Positions 8,843 through 18,120 of a DNA stretch of 64,000 bases are shown here, piece after piece. Source of the stretch: a candidate division WOR-3 bacterium (GTDB lineage: Bacteria; Hydrothermota; Tepidihabitantia; Tepidihabitantales; Tepidihabitantaceae); assembly GCA_024653355.1 (NCBI GenBank), contig JANLFQ010000001.1, forward strand, positions 682,001-746,000, given 5' to 3'. The notes under the pieces were generated by a model. That model searched no databases. It saw only the letters and a list, made by a program, of their open reading frames with translations, and had not been told where the DNA came from. Position numbers and translations under genes: made by a program. Numbering within the stretch: the stretch's first letter is position 1; every line of letters starts with the position of its first letter.

Positions 8843-11076
8843 CATCCCTTTTACTGGCGCTTTTGCTTGCGACCCAGTGGAGTTTAGATACCAACCGGTT
8901 AGTTCTTCTCGACATCTCTGCCCAGACTAAAAACACCGACCCCAACCTCGTCATCCGTGCGGCCGGTTTGACGCCAAAATCGGTTTACACGACGGGTAGT
9001 TTCCGTACCGCATTAGCCGAAGCCATCAGAAAGATTTACGAACTGGGTCTGTTTGCGCAAATTCGTGCCGAGACGACGATGGTTGCCGATGGTGTTAAAC
9101 TGAACTTTGTCCTTGAAGAGTATCCGAAACTCAAATCGGTCCAGTTCGAGGGCTATCGCCGGGTCAAGAAAAAGGACCTGCAATCAAAAGTAAAACTGCG
9201 CGAAGGCGAAATCCTGACCGAAAAGAAGGTTTTTGACCTGAAACAGGAACTGCTTAAACTCTATAAACAGAAGGGTTTTCTCCTTGTCAAAATTGAGCCC
9301 CAGCAATCGCGTCCTGATTCAACCGGCGCCGTGGTCCTCACCTATCAGATTGACGAAGGCGACCCGGTGCGTATCCGCAAAATTGAAATCTACGGCAACG
9401 AAAATTTTACCGACCAGCAGATTAAAAAGAAACTCACCAACAAAGAGAAGGTCTGGTATCGCAAGGGGCAGTTAAAAGAAGACGAGTTTGCCAAAGACCT
9501 CGACCGTATCGTCGAATTTTACAAACAGCGCGGCTTCATTGAAGCCCGGGTCCTTGACTACGAGATGAAGTACGACCAGGGCTGGGTGGACATCACCATC
9601 TATGTCGCGGAAGGTAAGAAGTACTTCTTCGGCAACTTTACATTTCAGGGCGATTCGGTCATTAGCGCCGAACGGCTCAAAAAACTGGTCCGCTATCGAC
9701 CGGGTGCGGTTTACAACATCAAACTTGCCCAGAACACCCTGACCGACATCTATTCGCTCTACGCTGAAGAAGGCTACATTTATGCCCAGGTCAGCCCAAT
9801 AGAACAGATTAGCGCCGACACCGTGCACATCACCTACGAAATTACCGAAGGGCTGCCGGCGTTTATTCGGCTCGTCCAGATTGAAGGCAATCAACAAACT
9901 AAAGACAAGGTCATCCGTCGGGAAATCAGTTCGTTACCGGGCTACCCTTTCAAACGGTCTGAGGTGCTGCGCAGCCAGCGCGACATATTCAACCTCGGCT
10001 TCTTTGAAGATGTTTCCCTTGACTATCGCCGCGTTGACACCACCGGCGCAATTGACCTTATCTACAAGGTCAAGGAGAAAAGTTTCTTTGGCACCATCGG
10101 CGCCGGTGTTTCCTATTCTGCCCAGGATCAGTTCACCGGCTATGTTGAACTCCAGCAACCCAACCTCTTGGGACAGGGCTGGCGCACCAACCTCAAACTG
10201 GAAAAGGGCAGCAAAAAAACCAACTTCCAGTTGAGTTTTACCGAACCCTGGCTTTTTGACACTCCAACCTCGGCCGGTTTTGACGCTTTTTATCTCACCC
10301 GGGATTACGACTACTACAACAAACAGGAGATCAGCGGTGGCGTTTCTTTCTCCCGGCCGCTGATGCTTGACTACACCCGCGCCTATCTCGGTTTACGGGT
10401 AAGTGATGCCTATGTCCCGCCCGCTTCTATCACCGCCAGTTACAAGCCTTCAAAACTGTTCAATGTTTACCGGGACACAGTGCATAAAACCTCGTTTATT
10501 CCTTCAATCACCCTGACGCGCGACTCGCGCGACTACATCTACAACCCCTTGACCGGTTCGGCAATAACCTACACCGTTGACCTTTCTGTCGGTGACATCC
10601 GGTTCCAGCGTCACACCATCGACATCACCCAGCACCTTCCCCTTTTCTGGAAATTTGGCTTAAAAGGCAGAACCCGGTTCGGCTACATCACGGGCTTCTC
10701 GCCCGCTGATACCGTACCCCTTTACGAGAGGTTTTACCCCGGCGGCACCGGTCCTGATGGTATTCGGGGTTATGGCGAGCGCACGGTCGGTCCTTACGAC
10801 GCTGGCTATCCGGTTGGCGGCAGAATGCTTGCCCTCTTCTCGCTGGAGTACAAACTTCGACTCAACCCGCAACTGTCATTCCTCGCCTTTTTCGATGCGG
10901 GCAACACCTGGGACCGGCCAAACCAGTTCAACCTTTCTGACCTGAAAAGGGGTGCGGGAATCGGTGTTCGTCTGGAAATACCGATGCTCGGTTTGATTGG
11001 GTTTGACTTGGGCTACGGGTTTGATAAAGCCCGACCGGGCTGGGAACCCCACTTCCAGTTAGGAACCACCTTTTAA
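8839..11076 (+). CDS. bamA: Outer membrane protein assembly factor BamA (Omp85)
   Basis: Inserts beta-barrel proteins into the outer membrane. 745 residues: signal peptide [22 protein letters not shown] domains from about residue 30 to 425 (for example [54 protein letters not shown]), then a beta-barrel with the family segment [20 protein letters not shown] and a C-terminal Phe (HFQLGTTF), as expected for an outer-membrane protein. This is direct evidence for a diderm envelope. Translation appears coupled to clpC through the ATGA overlap. No Skp, SurA or LPS gene follows. Confidence 0.95.
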   Translation: MTSLLLALLLATQWSLDTNRLVLLDISAQTKNTDPNLVIRAAGLTPKSVYTTGSFRTALAEAIRKIYELGLFAQIRAETTMVADGVKLNFVLEEYPKLKSVQFEGYRRVKKKDLQSKVKLREGEILTEKKVFDLKQELLKLYKQKGFLLVKIEPQQSRPDSTGAVVLTYQIDEGDPVRIRKIEIYGNENFTDQQIKKKLTNKEKVWYRKGQLKEDEFAKDLDRIVEFYKQRGFIEARVLDYEMKYDQGWVDITIYVAEGKKYFFGNFTFQGDSVISAERLKKLVRYRPGAVYNIKLAQNTLTDIYSLYAEEGYIYAQVSPIEQISADTVHITYEITEGLPAFIRLVQIEGNQQTKDKVIRREISSLPGYPFKRSEVLRSQRDIFNLGFFEDVSLDYRRVDTTGAIDLIYKVKEKSFFGTIGAGVSYSAQDQFTGYVELQQPNLLGQGWRTNLKLEKGSKKTNFQLSFTEPWLFDTPTSAGFDAFYLTRDYDYYNKQEISGGVSFSRPLMLDYTRAYLGLRVSDAYVPPASITASYKPSKLFNVYRDTVHKTSFIPSITLTRDSRDYIYNPLTGSAITYTVDLSVGDIRFQRHTIDITQHLPLFWKFGLKGRTRFGYITGFSPADTVPLYERFYPGGTGPDGIRGYGERTVGPYDAGYPVGGRMLALFSLEYKLRLNPQLSFLAFFDAGNTWDRPNQFNLSDLKRGAGIGVRLEIPMLGLIGFDLGYGFDKARPGWEPHFQLGTTF

Positions 11077-11124
11077 ACATCTAAATCGTTAAATCTTTCC
11101 TATCTGCCGAACACTATCTCTGAA

Positions 11125-12747
11125 TCACCGTGTTTTCACCAGCCTTGTCTTCTGAATTCCCGAAGGACCAACAAGAAAGTAAATGCCCGGAGTTAGGTTG
11201 TGGATATCGTTCGAACCCGTTTGCAAGCGCATTAACTTTCTGCCCATCGGGTCCAAAACATCGGCAAAATCAGCACCACTCAACATAACAACATCATTGA
11301 CCATTAACGAACGCCGATTATCACCAAGCCTGATAACCGGTTCTTCCTGTACCGCCTGCGGATATTGCTCAATCGGTCCAAGCGGGTCAAGATTGCGTCC
11401 CCGCAAGCCGGAGTAGTCAATCGGGTAGCGCCGCGCCTTAAACACCTGATTCGCACCCGCGGGTAAAATTCTACCCTGCTCCTGTGGACCATATCGAGTA
11501 ACCGGGTTAACATATTCCCAGACCTGGCGACCATCAGGCGTTACCTCCAGCATCGTTCCGTTCAAGCCACTACATATCAAAGTGTTACCATTGGGCAAAC
11601 GCTGACAGCCCGAAATCAGACTGGAGTACAGACTCTCGGGTATTGGTGCAACATATTGCCATATCGGCGCCGCAGGCCCGTATGCCGAATCCGCACCAAG
11701 ATGGTAAAACCCAGCCGAATCCATCGGCGGCACAAACTCGTCAACGGTTGAAAATGTCGGAACCCGACCGTAACCGTTGTTGAAAAGTAAGATATTTCCG
11801 GCACCGGGCAGTCCCGGTTCAATCCATTGCGCATCGTGCTGGCCAAAAAGTGTCTGACCTATCGTTTCCTGACGGCGATAAGTTCGGGGATTTCCCCAGC
11901 GATAGAGCAAATCACCACCTCTGCCATAGCGGCCACCAGAGTGGCTCCGGGCTTGTTCAATCGTTGTTGAATGGTCAATAACCCAGACTTCAGAGAACTG
12001 CCGGCTGCTTATTATAACCTGGTCAAGTTCTTGATTGTAGGCGACGCTGTTACAGTGATTCCAGTCGGCAACCGCCATTCCTGATACATAATTCAGGTCA
12101 ATCAACTCGGGATGGGCACGGGGGTCACCGTAGTTGGGCTTAGTTGAATCGTAATCCTGAATCAGATGGTCCCAGACATGCCACTCCCATACAATTGAAT
12201 TCGTTGCCGGATTGACTTCAATTAAGTGGTCAGGCCAGAGCGCGTTGTAAATTAGAAGGTTGGGGTTTCTCCCTGCCGCAATCGCCTCTTCCCGACTCTT
12301 CAACTCCCAGGCAATCATCAAGATGTTGCCATTTGGTAACATTATCGCATCGTGATGCTGGCAATAGGTTGAACTTGAGTAATCAAATGCCCAGACCACC
12401 GCACCGTCCCAATCAACCAGTTCTACCCGACCGCCCGAACCACCGCCACCGAAAAACACCCCATTACCTACCTGGCAGGTTCGTAAAAGCAAGCCGTTCG
12501 GGCACAGGTTGACCGACAAACCGGGCCAATAGACACCGGTCCAGGAGTGCACCATCATTCCATTGTTGTCGATAAGATAAACTACCGTGTACGACATTGG
12601 AGCAAAAAGGGTGTAACCGGGAAAATCCGCAGTTGAGTCCCGGAAAATCAGCCCCATCGTTCTGATGTTGGCTGTGTAACCCGGGCGGGCAAACAGCAGG
12701 AGGCAAAGAACACAAAGAGCAAAACGGACTCGGTAAAGCCAAGTCAC
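11125..12747 (-). CDS. Secreted arylsulfotransferase-like beta-propeller protein with C-terminal sorting domain
   Basis: 540 residues. A signal peptide (FALCVLCLLLFARPGYTA) precedes about 400 residues typical of the ASST/Arylsulfotran families: repeated Trp-rich blades such as GRVELVDWDGAVVWAFDY, QHHDAIMLPNGNILMIAWE, NSIVWEWHVWDHLIQDYD, NHCNSVAYNQELDQVIISSR, and GQHDAQWIEPGLPGAGNILL. The conserved His in QHHDA and GQHDA match the positions where family members keep catalytic or structural His. The end (DVLDPMGRKLMRLQ...LTPGIYFLVGPSG) is a Por-type sorting domain. Start: the longest frame begins at GTG 12753, but that codon overlaps the AAGGAGG ribosome site; GTG 12747 is 5 nt downstream of it and is preferred. 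Sulfotransferase activity is family inference. Confidence 0.82.
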   Translation of the reverse strand: MTWLYRVRFALCVLCLLLFARPGYTANIRTMGLIFRDSTADFPGYTLFAPMSYTVVYLIDNNGMMVHSWTGVYWPGLSVNLCPNGLLLRTCQVGNGVFFGGGGSGGRVELVDWDGAVVWAFDYSSSTYCQHHDAIMLPNGNILMIAWELKSREEAIAAGRNPNLLIYNALWPDHLIEVNPATNSIVWEWHVWDHLIQDYDSTKPNYGDPRAHPELIDLNYVSGMAVADWNHCNSVAYNQELDQVIISSRQFSEVWVIDHSTTIEQARSHSGGRYGRGGDLLYRWGNPRTYRRQETIGQTLFGQHDAQWIEPGLPGAGNILLFNNGYGRVPTFSTVDEFVPPMDSAGFYHLGADSAYGPAAPIWQYVAPIPESLYSSLISGCQRLPNGNTLICSGLNGTMLEVTPDGRQVWEYVNPVTRYGPQEQGRILPAGANQVFKARRYPIDYSGLRGRNLDPLGPIEQYPQAVQEEPVIRLGDNRRSLMVNDVVMLSGADFADVLDPMGRKLMRLQTGSNDIHNLTPGIYFLVGPSGIQKTRLVKTR

Positions 12748-12811
12748 TGACACCTCCTTTTAAAAATTCCACACGAACTCATGACGCAATGCTTTCCTCA
12801 CCAGCAGTAAG

Positions 12812-12839
12812 ATGATAACACAACCGTCACCGGAGTCAA
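12812..12839 (-). promoter_or_regulatory. Promoter of the arylsulfotransferase-like gene
   Basis: Minus strand TTGACT (12834-12839), 16 bp spacer, TATCAT (12812-12817). Predicted leader of about 58 nt with a strong AAGGAGG next to the start codon. Confidence 0.5.
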
Positions 12840-12890
12840 TAAGCTTCGATAAACGAAAATTGGGCTGCGAATAAGCAACTTTGTAACAAA

Positions 12891-12918
12891 TTGACTTAAT
12901 AACTTTGCGTAGTATAAT
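12891..12918 (+). promoter_or_regulatory. Promoter of the carotenoid biosynthesis gene
   Basis: TTGACT (12891-12896), 16 bp spacer, perfect TATAAT (12913-12918). The short leader contains AGGAGGG 5 nt before ATG 12937. Confidence 0.65.
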
Positions 12919-12936
12919 AAATATCAGGAGGGATAA

Positions 12937-13788
12937 ATGAAAAAATACAACAACAATCCTGTGCTACTCAACATAGGCATCTGGTTTGCCCTGAGTATCA
13001 CGATTGTATCAATGGTGGCTGACATCATTGTAAGACCGCCACTGCTGTGGCTCACCCTAATGCCCACATACGGACTTGCGGTTTTCGTTTTTCTTCACAG
13101 TTTGAAGTTCTGGGAAACGAGGCAGGCGCTGTGGTTTCTCGCCCTCGGGCTGATACTACCCTACATCGCTGAATACCTTGGAACCAACTTTGGCGCCATC
13201 TTTGGTAGCCACTGGTTTGCCCGCATCCGGGACCTGCGTATTCAAGTTGGGGTAATGCTTCCGGGCAGGATTCCATTAAACACCGTCCTTCTCTGGTATG
13301 CCTTACTCTATCTTGTATTCTTAACCGGAATCTACCTTGTTGATGCAACTCCAAAATACTTAAGCGCTTACAGTGCCACACCCCTGGCGGCAGCATTTCT
13401 TATCACACTCTGGCAACTGACTGCTGGTCCAGTTGCAATCAACCGGGGTACCATCGGCTTCGTCAGTAAAGGTTTCTATCACGGCATACCCCTTTCTAAC
13501 TTTGCGGGCTGGTTTGCCACAACACTGTTTATCATATCCTTTTTGCAGGCAATCGAACCCAATCTGGTAAACGCCGCCCGCTTTTACAAGTCTAAAAGCC
13601 CAATCCCCATCCTGCCGCTACTCTTGCTCGGGGTGAGCATACTACATAATACGCTCCTCTGTTTCCGAATGGAACTTCTTGGTGCCGCCTGGTTGGGTGT
13701 TGCGGTTCTGCTTTTGTACTCACTCGCTATCGCCATCCGGGCAAAAAGCCACACGGCGATTCAACTGGAGGCACTGCCGATCGCCTGA
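12937..13788 (+). CDS. cruF: CruF-like carotenoid biosynthesis membrane protein
   Basis: 283 residues with about seven or eight hydrophobic segments. The family signature YHGIPLSNFAGWF near residue 185 and the ALGLILPYIAEYLGTNFG region fit the DUF422/CruF family, whose known members hydrate the end of acyclic carotenoids (C-1',2' or bacterioruberin-type hydratase) in the cytoplasmic membrane. The gene stands alone with its own promoter and good ribosome site (AGGAGGG). No crtB, crtI or cruG lies in the window, so the substrate cannot be deduced. Family assignment is fairly sure; precise reaction is not. Confidence 0.78.
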   Translation: MKKYNNNPVLLNIGIWFALSITIVSMVADIIVRPPLLWLTLMPTYGLAVFVFLHSLKFWETRQALWFLALGLILPYIAEYLGTNFGAIFGSHWFARIRDLRIQVGVMLPGRIPLNTVLLWYALLYLVFLTGIYLVDATPKYLSAYSATPLAAAFLITLWQLTAGPVAINRGTIGFVSKGFYHGIPLSNFAGWFATTLFIISFLQAIEPNLVNAARFYKSKSPIPILPLLLLGVSILHNTLLCFRMELLGAAWLGVAVLLLYSLAIAIRAKSHTAIQLEALPIA

Positions 13789-13802
13789 TAGCAACTTAAA
13801 TA

Positions 13803-13829
13803 TTGACTTATTTTATAATCAAATATAAT
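13803..13829 (+). promoter_or_regulatory. Promoter of the TPR/FG-GAP protein gene (leaderless type)
   Basis: TTGACT (13803-13808), 15 bp spacer, perfect TATAAT (13824-13829). Seven bases separate the -10 from ATG 13837, so the RNA is expected to begin at or one base before the start codon. There is no Shine-Dalgarno sequence. Confidence 0.65.
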
Positions 13830-13836
13830 AAACCCA

Positions 13837-16440
13837 ATGGTTCTATTGCTCGCTTTACTATCAATCCAGTTCACTTTAACCGACCTTATTCAACAACAGG
13901 ACTACGCCGCTGCCGTCCAATATTGCCACCAGCGATTAAACAGGAAGTCCGATGACCTGCCAATTATGCACAACCTCGCCCGGGTGTTTGCTCGCTGGCA
14001 CCGATTTGACTCCAGCCTTTACTGGTGGGAAAAGGCGCTAAAGATTAACCCGAATGACGATTCGGCAATTGTGGGTCGCTGGCAGGCGCTTTATGAACTG
14101 AACAAAAACGACCCCTCTCGTATCGACTCAATCCGGCTTCTGATAAAAACCGAGGCACTACCCTATTTCCTCGACACCTCCTCTTACCGCAGTCAGGTTC
14201 TCGGTTATCAGGGGATGATACTTGCTGACACCGTTCTGGGCAATAAAGCCGCCGGGGTTTTAACCGCTCTTTTTCCGGACTCTGCCCTGGGCTATGAGCT
14301 AATTGGCGCAATGTTCTACGACTCGCTTTATCCAATATGGAACAACGACACCGCAAAGGTGCTGGTAATCTCTCGTTTTCTCACCCGCTATCCCAAAACC
14401 GAATGGCGCGCGACATTTTACTTTTTCCTTTTAAGTTCCCTGTACGCACTGAAAGACACATTCGGGCTGGTAGATATTACCCAGCAGATGTTAAGGGACG
14501 ACAGCCTTGACCCATTCCGCTACCGCTATGCCGCCGCACTGTTTAACCGTCTGCGGTTTCGGCCCCGAATTGCCGAAATCTATGCCCGGCGGGCAATCGA
14601 ATTGGAACCGCGGGCACGAAAACCTCGCAACAAACCCGAGGAAGAGTGGCAACTGGAATATCCACCGCTGTTTGGGCTTGCCCGTACCGCCCTTGCCGAA
14701 GCGCTCATAATTCAGCATCGGCACCTTGAAGCATTGCCCTACCTCAAAGAGGCGATAAACCGGTTCCGCTGGGATGTTCAGAATGAAATGACGCCCGCAC
14801 CCTTCTACTGCCTGCTGGGCGAAGTTTATGAGTATCAGGGCAAAAATGACAGCGCCCAACTCGCCTATCTGAAGGCACTCGCCTATGGCGACTCCCGTAA
14901 CTATTGGACGGCTCGGGCTGATACCGCACTGCAGCGGTTGGGAATAAGCGGACCAGAGCAACTTGTCCGTGCACGCCAACTTTTGAACTACTCCGGACCA
15001 ATTTTCACCGATGTCACCGACTCGGTTGGTCTCACCGGTCGCAATGAAACAAGGGTTGCCTGGGGTGATTACAACAACGACGGGTTTGAAGACCTCTTAC
15101 TCAATGGCTGCCGCCTGTTCCGGAACGATTCGGGCATTCGGTTTACCGATGTGACCGACGCCGCAGGTATTTCAGCGATTAAAGGGCGTGGCGGTATCTG
15201 GTTCGACTTCAACAACGACTACTGGCTTGACCTCTATATCAGCGGTGCCGACACCGTTGATTACCTTCTGAAAAATTGTTTCGGTAAATTTACCAATGTT
15301 ACCGAATCGCTCGGTTCGCCTTCTGACCCATATCCGACCGAAGGCGTTGGTGCCGCCGATTTCGACCAGGATGGCTGGATTGACCTTTACTGCGCCAACT
15401 ACGAAAACTGGGAAACCCACACCTACTACCCGGACCGGCTCTATAAAAATGAACAGGGCTTTTTCAAAGATGTCACCGAGCCTGCTGGCATCATCCCGCC
15501 TTACGGCGAAAATCTTGCCGGACGTGGTGTCAACTGGGCAGACTTTGACGACGATGGCTATCCGGACTGCTATGTGTCAAATTACCGTCTCGGCCCGAAT
15601 TTCCTCTGGCACAACAAAGGAGATGGCACATTTGAAAACCTTGCCCCAAAATTAGGTGTCGCCGGTGATGAAGTAAAAGGCTGGTATGGGCACTCAATTG
15701 GCTCGGCTTGGGCTGATTACGACAACGACGGCGACCTCGACCTTTTCGTTGCCAACCTTGCCCATCCCCGTTACATCGAGTTTTCCAACCGTTCAATCCT
15801 CTATGAAAATCGTGGGCTTAAGCAACACCCTCGATTTGTTGACCGCCGGGCACAACTTGGTATCCGTTACGAAGAAACCCATTCTGACCCCGCCTGGGCA
15901 GATGTTGACAACGACGGCGACCTTGACCTATTTATCACCTCAATTTACGAAGGCAGGCGCTCCTTCTTGTACCTCAACCAACTGATTCCCAACCCTGCGC
16001 CTCAAATCGATTTTGGCAACTTTCGTTTCCAGGAGGCAACCTACCTTGCCGGAACCCGGACCTACAACGGCTGGGGTTGTGCCTTTGCCGATTACGACAA
16101 CGATGGTGACCTTGACCTCGTGGTCGGTTCCAGTTCGGGCATAAGACTGTTCCGCAACGACACCCGTAACTCAAACCACTGGCTCAAGATAAAACTTGTT
16201 GGCACGAAACACAACGCTGCCGGTATCGGAGCGCGTATCATCGTCACCCAGGGCAAGAAACAATACCTCAGAGAAGTTGAAGGCGGTAAAGGAACTACCA
16301 GCCAAAACTCCCTCGTCCAGCACTTTGGACTGGGAAACTCAAATCAACCGGTAACGGTTAAAGTGCGCTTCGGCATAAACTCACCGGTAATCCTGAAAGA
16401 TGTCTCCCCGGACCATATGATAATTGTTACTGAACCCTGA
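13837..16440 (+). CDS. TPR plus FG-GAP/VCBS repeat protein with ASPIC/UnbV C-terminal domain (CRTAC1-like)
   Basis: 867 residues. A short hydrophobic N-terminus (MVLLLALLSIQFTL) suggests export. Residues about 20-385 are TPR-like helices. From about 390 there are repeated calcium-binding FG-GAP/VCBS blades with D-x-D/N-x-DG motifs (WGDYNNDGFEDLLL, WFDFNNDYWLDLYI, ADFDQDGWIDLYC, WADYDNDGDLDLFVANL, WADVDNDGDLDLFI, FADYDNDGDLDLVVG), which build a beta-propeller. The last 90 residues (HWLKIKLVGTKHNAAGIGAR, GKGTTSQNSLVQHFGLG) are an ASPIC/UnbV domain. Unlike its secreted neighbours it has no recognisable Por sorting domain. Likely an extracytoplasmic binding protein; ligand unknown. Confidence 0.85.
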   Translation: MVLLLALLSIQFTLTDLIQQQDYAAAVQYCHQRLNRKSDDLPIMHNLARVFARWHRFDSSLYWWEKALKINPNDDSAIVGRWQALYELNKNDPSRIDSIRLLIKTEALPYFLDTSSYRSQVLGYQGMILADTVLGNKAAGVLTALFPDSALGYELIGAMFYDSLYPIWNNDTAKVLVISRFLTRYPKTEWRATFYFFLLSSLYALKDTFGLVDITQQMLRDDSLDPFRYRYAAALFNRLRFRPRIAEIYARRAIELEPRARKPRNKPEEEWQLEYPPLFGLARTALAEALIIQHRHLEALPYLKEAINRFRWDVQNEMTPAPFYCLLGEVYEYQGKNDSAQLAYLKALAYGDSRNYWTARADTALQRLGISGPEQLVRARQLLNYSGPIFTDVTDSVGLTGRNETRVAWGDYNNDGFEDLLLNGCRLFRNDSGIRFTDVTDAAGISAIKGRGGIWFDFNNDYWLDLYISGADTVDYLLKNCFGKFTNVTESLGSPSDPYPTEGVGAADFDQDGWIDLYCANYENWETHTYYPDRLYKNEQGFFKDVTEPAGIIPPYGENLAGRGVNWADFDDDGYPDCYVSNYRLGPNFLWHNKGDGTFENLAPKLGVAGDEVKGWYGHSIGSAWADYDNDGDLDLFVANLAHPRYIEFSNRSILYENRGLKQHPRFVDRRAQLGIRYEETHSDPAWADVDNDGDLDLFITSIYEGRRSFLYLNQLIPNPAPQIDFGNFRFQEATYLAGTRTYNGWGCAFADYDNDGDLDLVVGSSSGIRLFRNDTRNSNHWLKIKLVGTKHNAAGIGARIIVTQGKKQYLREVEGGKGTTSQNSLVQHFGLGNSNQPVTVKVRFGINSPVILKDVSPDHMIIVTEP

Positions 16441-16489
16441 CCTTAAATCTTTACCTCTTTTTTACCGGGAAAATATTCAAAGGCATTAG

Positions 16490-16517
16490 TTGACATTATA
16501 CAGTTTGCCTTTAAAAT
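16490..16517 (+). promoter_or_regulatory. Promoter of tRNA-Phe and rpsT
   Basis: TTGACA (16490-16495), 16 bp spacer, TAAAAT (16512-16517). Predicted RNA start near 16524, three bases before the mature tRNA 5' end. No second promoter is seen before rpsT. Confidence 0.65.
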
Positions 16518-16526
16518 TAGTTCGCT

Positions 16527-16599
16527 GCCGGGATAGCTCAGTTGGTAGAGCACGGGACTGAAAATCCCGGTGTCCACAGTTCGATTCTGTGTCCCGGCA
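16527..16599 (+). tRNA. tRNA-Phe (GAA)
   Basis: Full cloverleaf: 7-bp acceptor GCCGGGA/TCCCGGC, D arm GCTC...GAGC with AGTTGGTA loop, anticodon stem CGGGA/TCCCG with loop CTGAAAA (anticodon GAA), T arm CACAG-TTCGATT-CTGTG, and discriminator A. CCA is not encoded (CTTTT follows). The tRNA is 28 nt upstream of rpsT and probably shares its transcript. Confidence 0.97.
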
Positions 16600-16627
16600 C
16601 TTTTAGTAATAAGCCGATGGAGGACGA

Positions 16628-16885
16628 TTGGCAAAAAGAAGTTTATCGGCAATTAAACAGGCAAGAAAAAGTCTGCGCCAGCGGATGCGCAATCGCGCTC
16701 GTAAAACCGCCCTGAAAAAGGCGGTCAAACTGGTGCGGGTAGCAAAAACAAAGGAAGAAGCATTGAAAGCCTTTGCTGCTGCCCAATCGGTAATCGACCG
16801 CTGTGCCCGGCACCGTGTCATTCATCCGAACGCCGCCAGCCGGCTCAAGGCACGCCTGATGAAACAGATATCCTATCTCTCATAA
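16628..16885 (+). CDS. rpsT: Small ribosomal subunit protein bS20
   Basis: 85 residues, highly basic: MAKRSLSAIKQARKSLRQRM onward, with the conserved RNR..KTALKKAVK segment and C-terminal HPNAASRLKARLMKQI. Binds 16S rRNA early in 30S assembly. It starts with TTG at 16628, with GGAGG 5 nt upstream; no ATG is in a better position. It follows tRNA-Phe and precedes the glycosyltransferase gene by 32 nt. Confidence 0.97.
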   Translation: MAKRSLSAIKQARKSLRQRMRNRARKTALKKAVKLVRVAKTKEEALKAFAAAQSVIDRCARHRVIHPNAASRLKARLMKQISYLS

Positions 16886-16917
16886 ATCTTGCGCCGCTGC
16901 TGGGGTGAACAGGGTGA

Positions 16918-18120
16918 ATGAAAGTTCTTTACATCGCCACCGCCTATCCCAGGTCGGAAAGTGATGTCATAACCCCCTGGCTCGTTGAAACCGTCCAGCG
17001 CCTTCAAAAACATGGAATTCAAATAACCGTATTCACCTCCTCCTACAAAGGGTTAGGCAACCAGACAATTTTCGGCACCAGGGTGATAAGATTCCGTTAC
17101 TTCTTTTCTCGCTGGGAAAAACTCACCCACGATGAAACCGCGATCGACCGCGTCCGGAAAGGGCTTCTGAACAAAATTCTTGCCCTCTGTTATCTCATCT
17201 GCGGAACCGTTGCTATCTGGCGTTTATGCCGAAGTGAGAAGTTTGACATCATCCACATCCACTGGCCCCTGCCCCATTTTCTTTTCGGATATGTGGCGGC
17301 AAAGATGTGCCGGGCACCAACGGTAATCAGTTTTCACGGTGCCGAATTGATGGCGGTCCGCCATAAATTTAAAATCCTGCGCCCGTTTGTCCGCTGGGCA
17401 ATTGCTCAAGCGGACCGAATAACCGCCAACTCCACCTACACCGTTCGAGCGATTCAATCAATACTAAATAAGCCTGTGGACATCGTACCATTTGGCGCTG
17501 GCTTACCCGAAAGTTCGTTAGTTGTCACCCAGCAACCACCGAGCCAGAACGATTACAATATCCTGTTTGTGGGCCGCCTTGTGGAACGGAAAGGGGTAAA
17601 TTATCTAATCGAAGCCGCCGCCATTCTTAAACAGAAACTACCGGTGAAAGTGCATATCGTCGGCTCCGGTCCAGAGATGAACCGGCTTAAGCAACTCACT
17701 TCCCAGCTAAAAGTTGATGACACCGTGCTGTTTCACGGTCAGGTTTCTGCTTTGGACCTCCAGCAACATTATCAGGCCTGTTCGGTGTTCGTCCTGCCCG
17801 CAGTTATTGATTCCAAAGGTGACACCGAAGGCCTGGGTGTCGTGTTGATTGAAGCGCTTACCTACCAGAAACCAGTGGTGGCATCAGCCGTGGGCGGCAT
17901 AACTGACATAATTATCAACGAAAAAACGGGCATTACCGTTCCTCCCGCCGACAGCACAAAACTTGCCGCCGCAATTGAACGACTGCTTACCGATCGCGAA
18001 CTGGCGGCTCGACTCGCCGCTGCCGGTTATCACCACATTCAGGAGAACTACTCCTGGACAACAATCATTCAGCGCCTCAGCGCTATTTATCAAAAATTAC
18101 TTGCCGAAAGGCACGCCTGA
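16918..18120 (+). CDS. GT4-family glycosyltransferase
   Basis: 400 residues with the GT-B fold. The N-terminal domain begins MKVLYIATAYPRSESDVITP; the C-terminal nucleotide-sugar domain has NILFVGRLVERKGVNYLIEA, VHIVGSGPEMNRLK and the E-x7-E motif in DTEGLGVVLIEAL. Transfers a sugar from an activated donor to a lipid or glycan acceptor at the cytoplasmic face. It is the first of four overlapping genes (1-bp TGATG overlap with the next) that look like a surface glycan or glycolipid unit. Ribosome site is weak (GGGTGA). Donor and acceptor cannot be read from the sequence. Confidence 0.9.
   Translation: MKVLYIATAYPRSESDVITPWLVETVQRLQKHGIQITVFTSSYKGLGNQTIFGTRVIRFRYFFSRWEKLTHDETAIDRVRKGLLNKILALCYLICGTVAIWRLCRSEKFDIIHIHWPLPHFLFGYVAAKMCRAPTVISFHGAELMAVRHKFKILRPFVRWAIAQADRITANSTYTVRAIQSILNKPVDIVPFGAGLPESSLVVTQQPPSQNDYNILFVGRLVERKGVNYLIEAAAILKQKLPVKVHIVGSGPEMNRLKQLTSQLKVDDTVLFHGQVSALDLQQHYQACSVFVLPAVIDSKGDTEGLGVVLIEALTYQKPVVASAVGGITDIIINEKTGITVPPADSTKLAAAIERLLTDRELAARLAAAGYHHIQENYSWTTIIQRLSAIYQKLLAERHA

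Noticed and set aside
7844-8845. 333-codon open frame on the minus strand opposite clpC
   Set aside because: Lies wholly inside a well-supported gene; no ribosome site, no recognisable domain; codon pattern is the shadow of a high-GC third-position gene.
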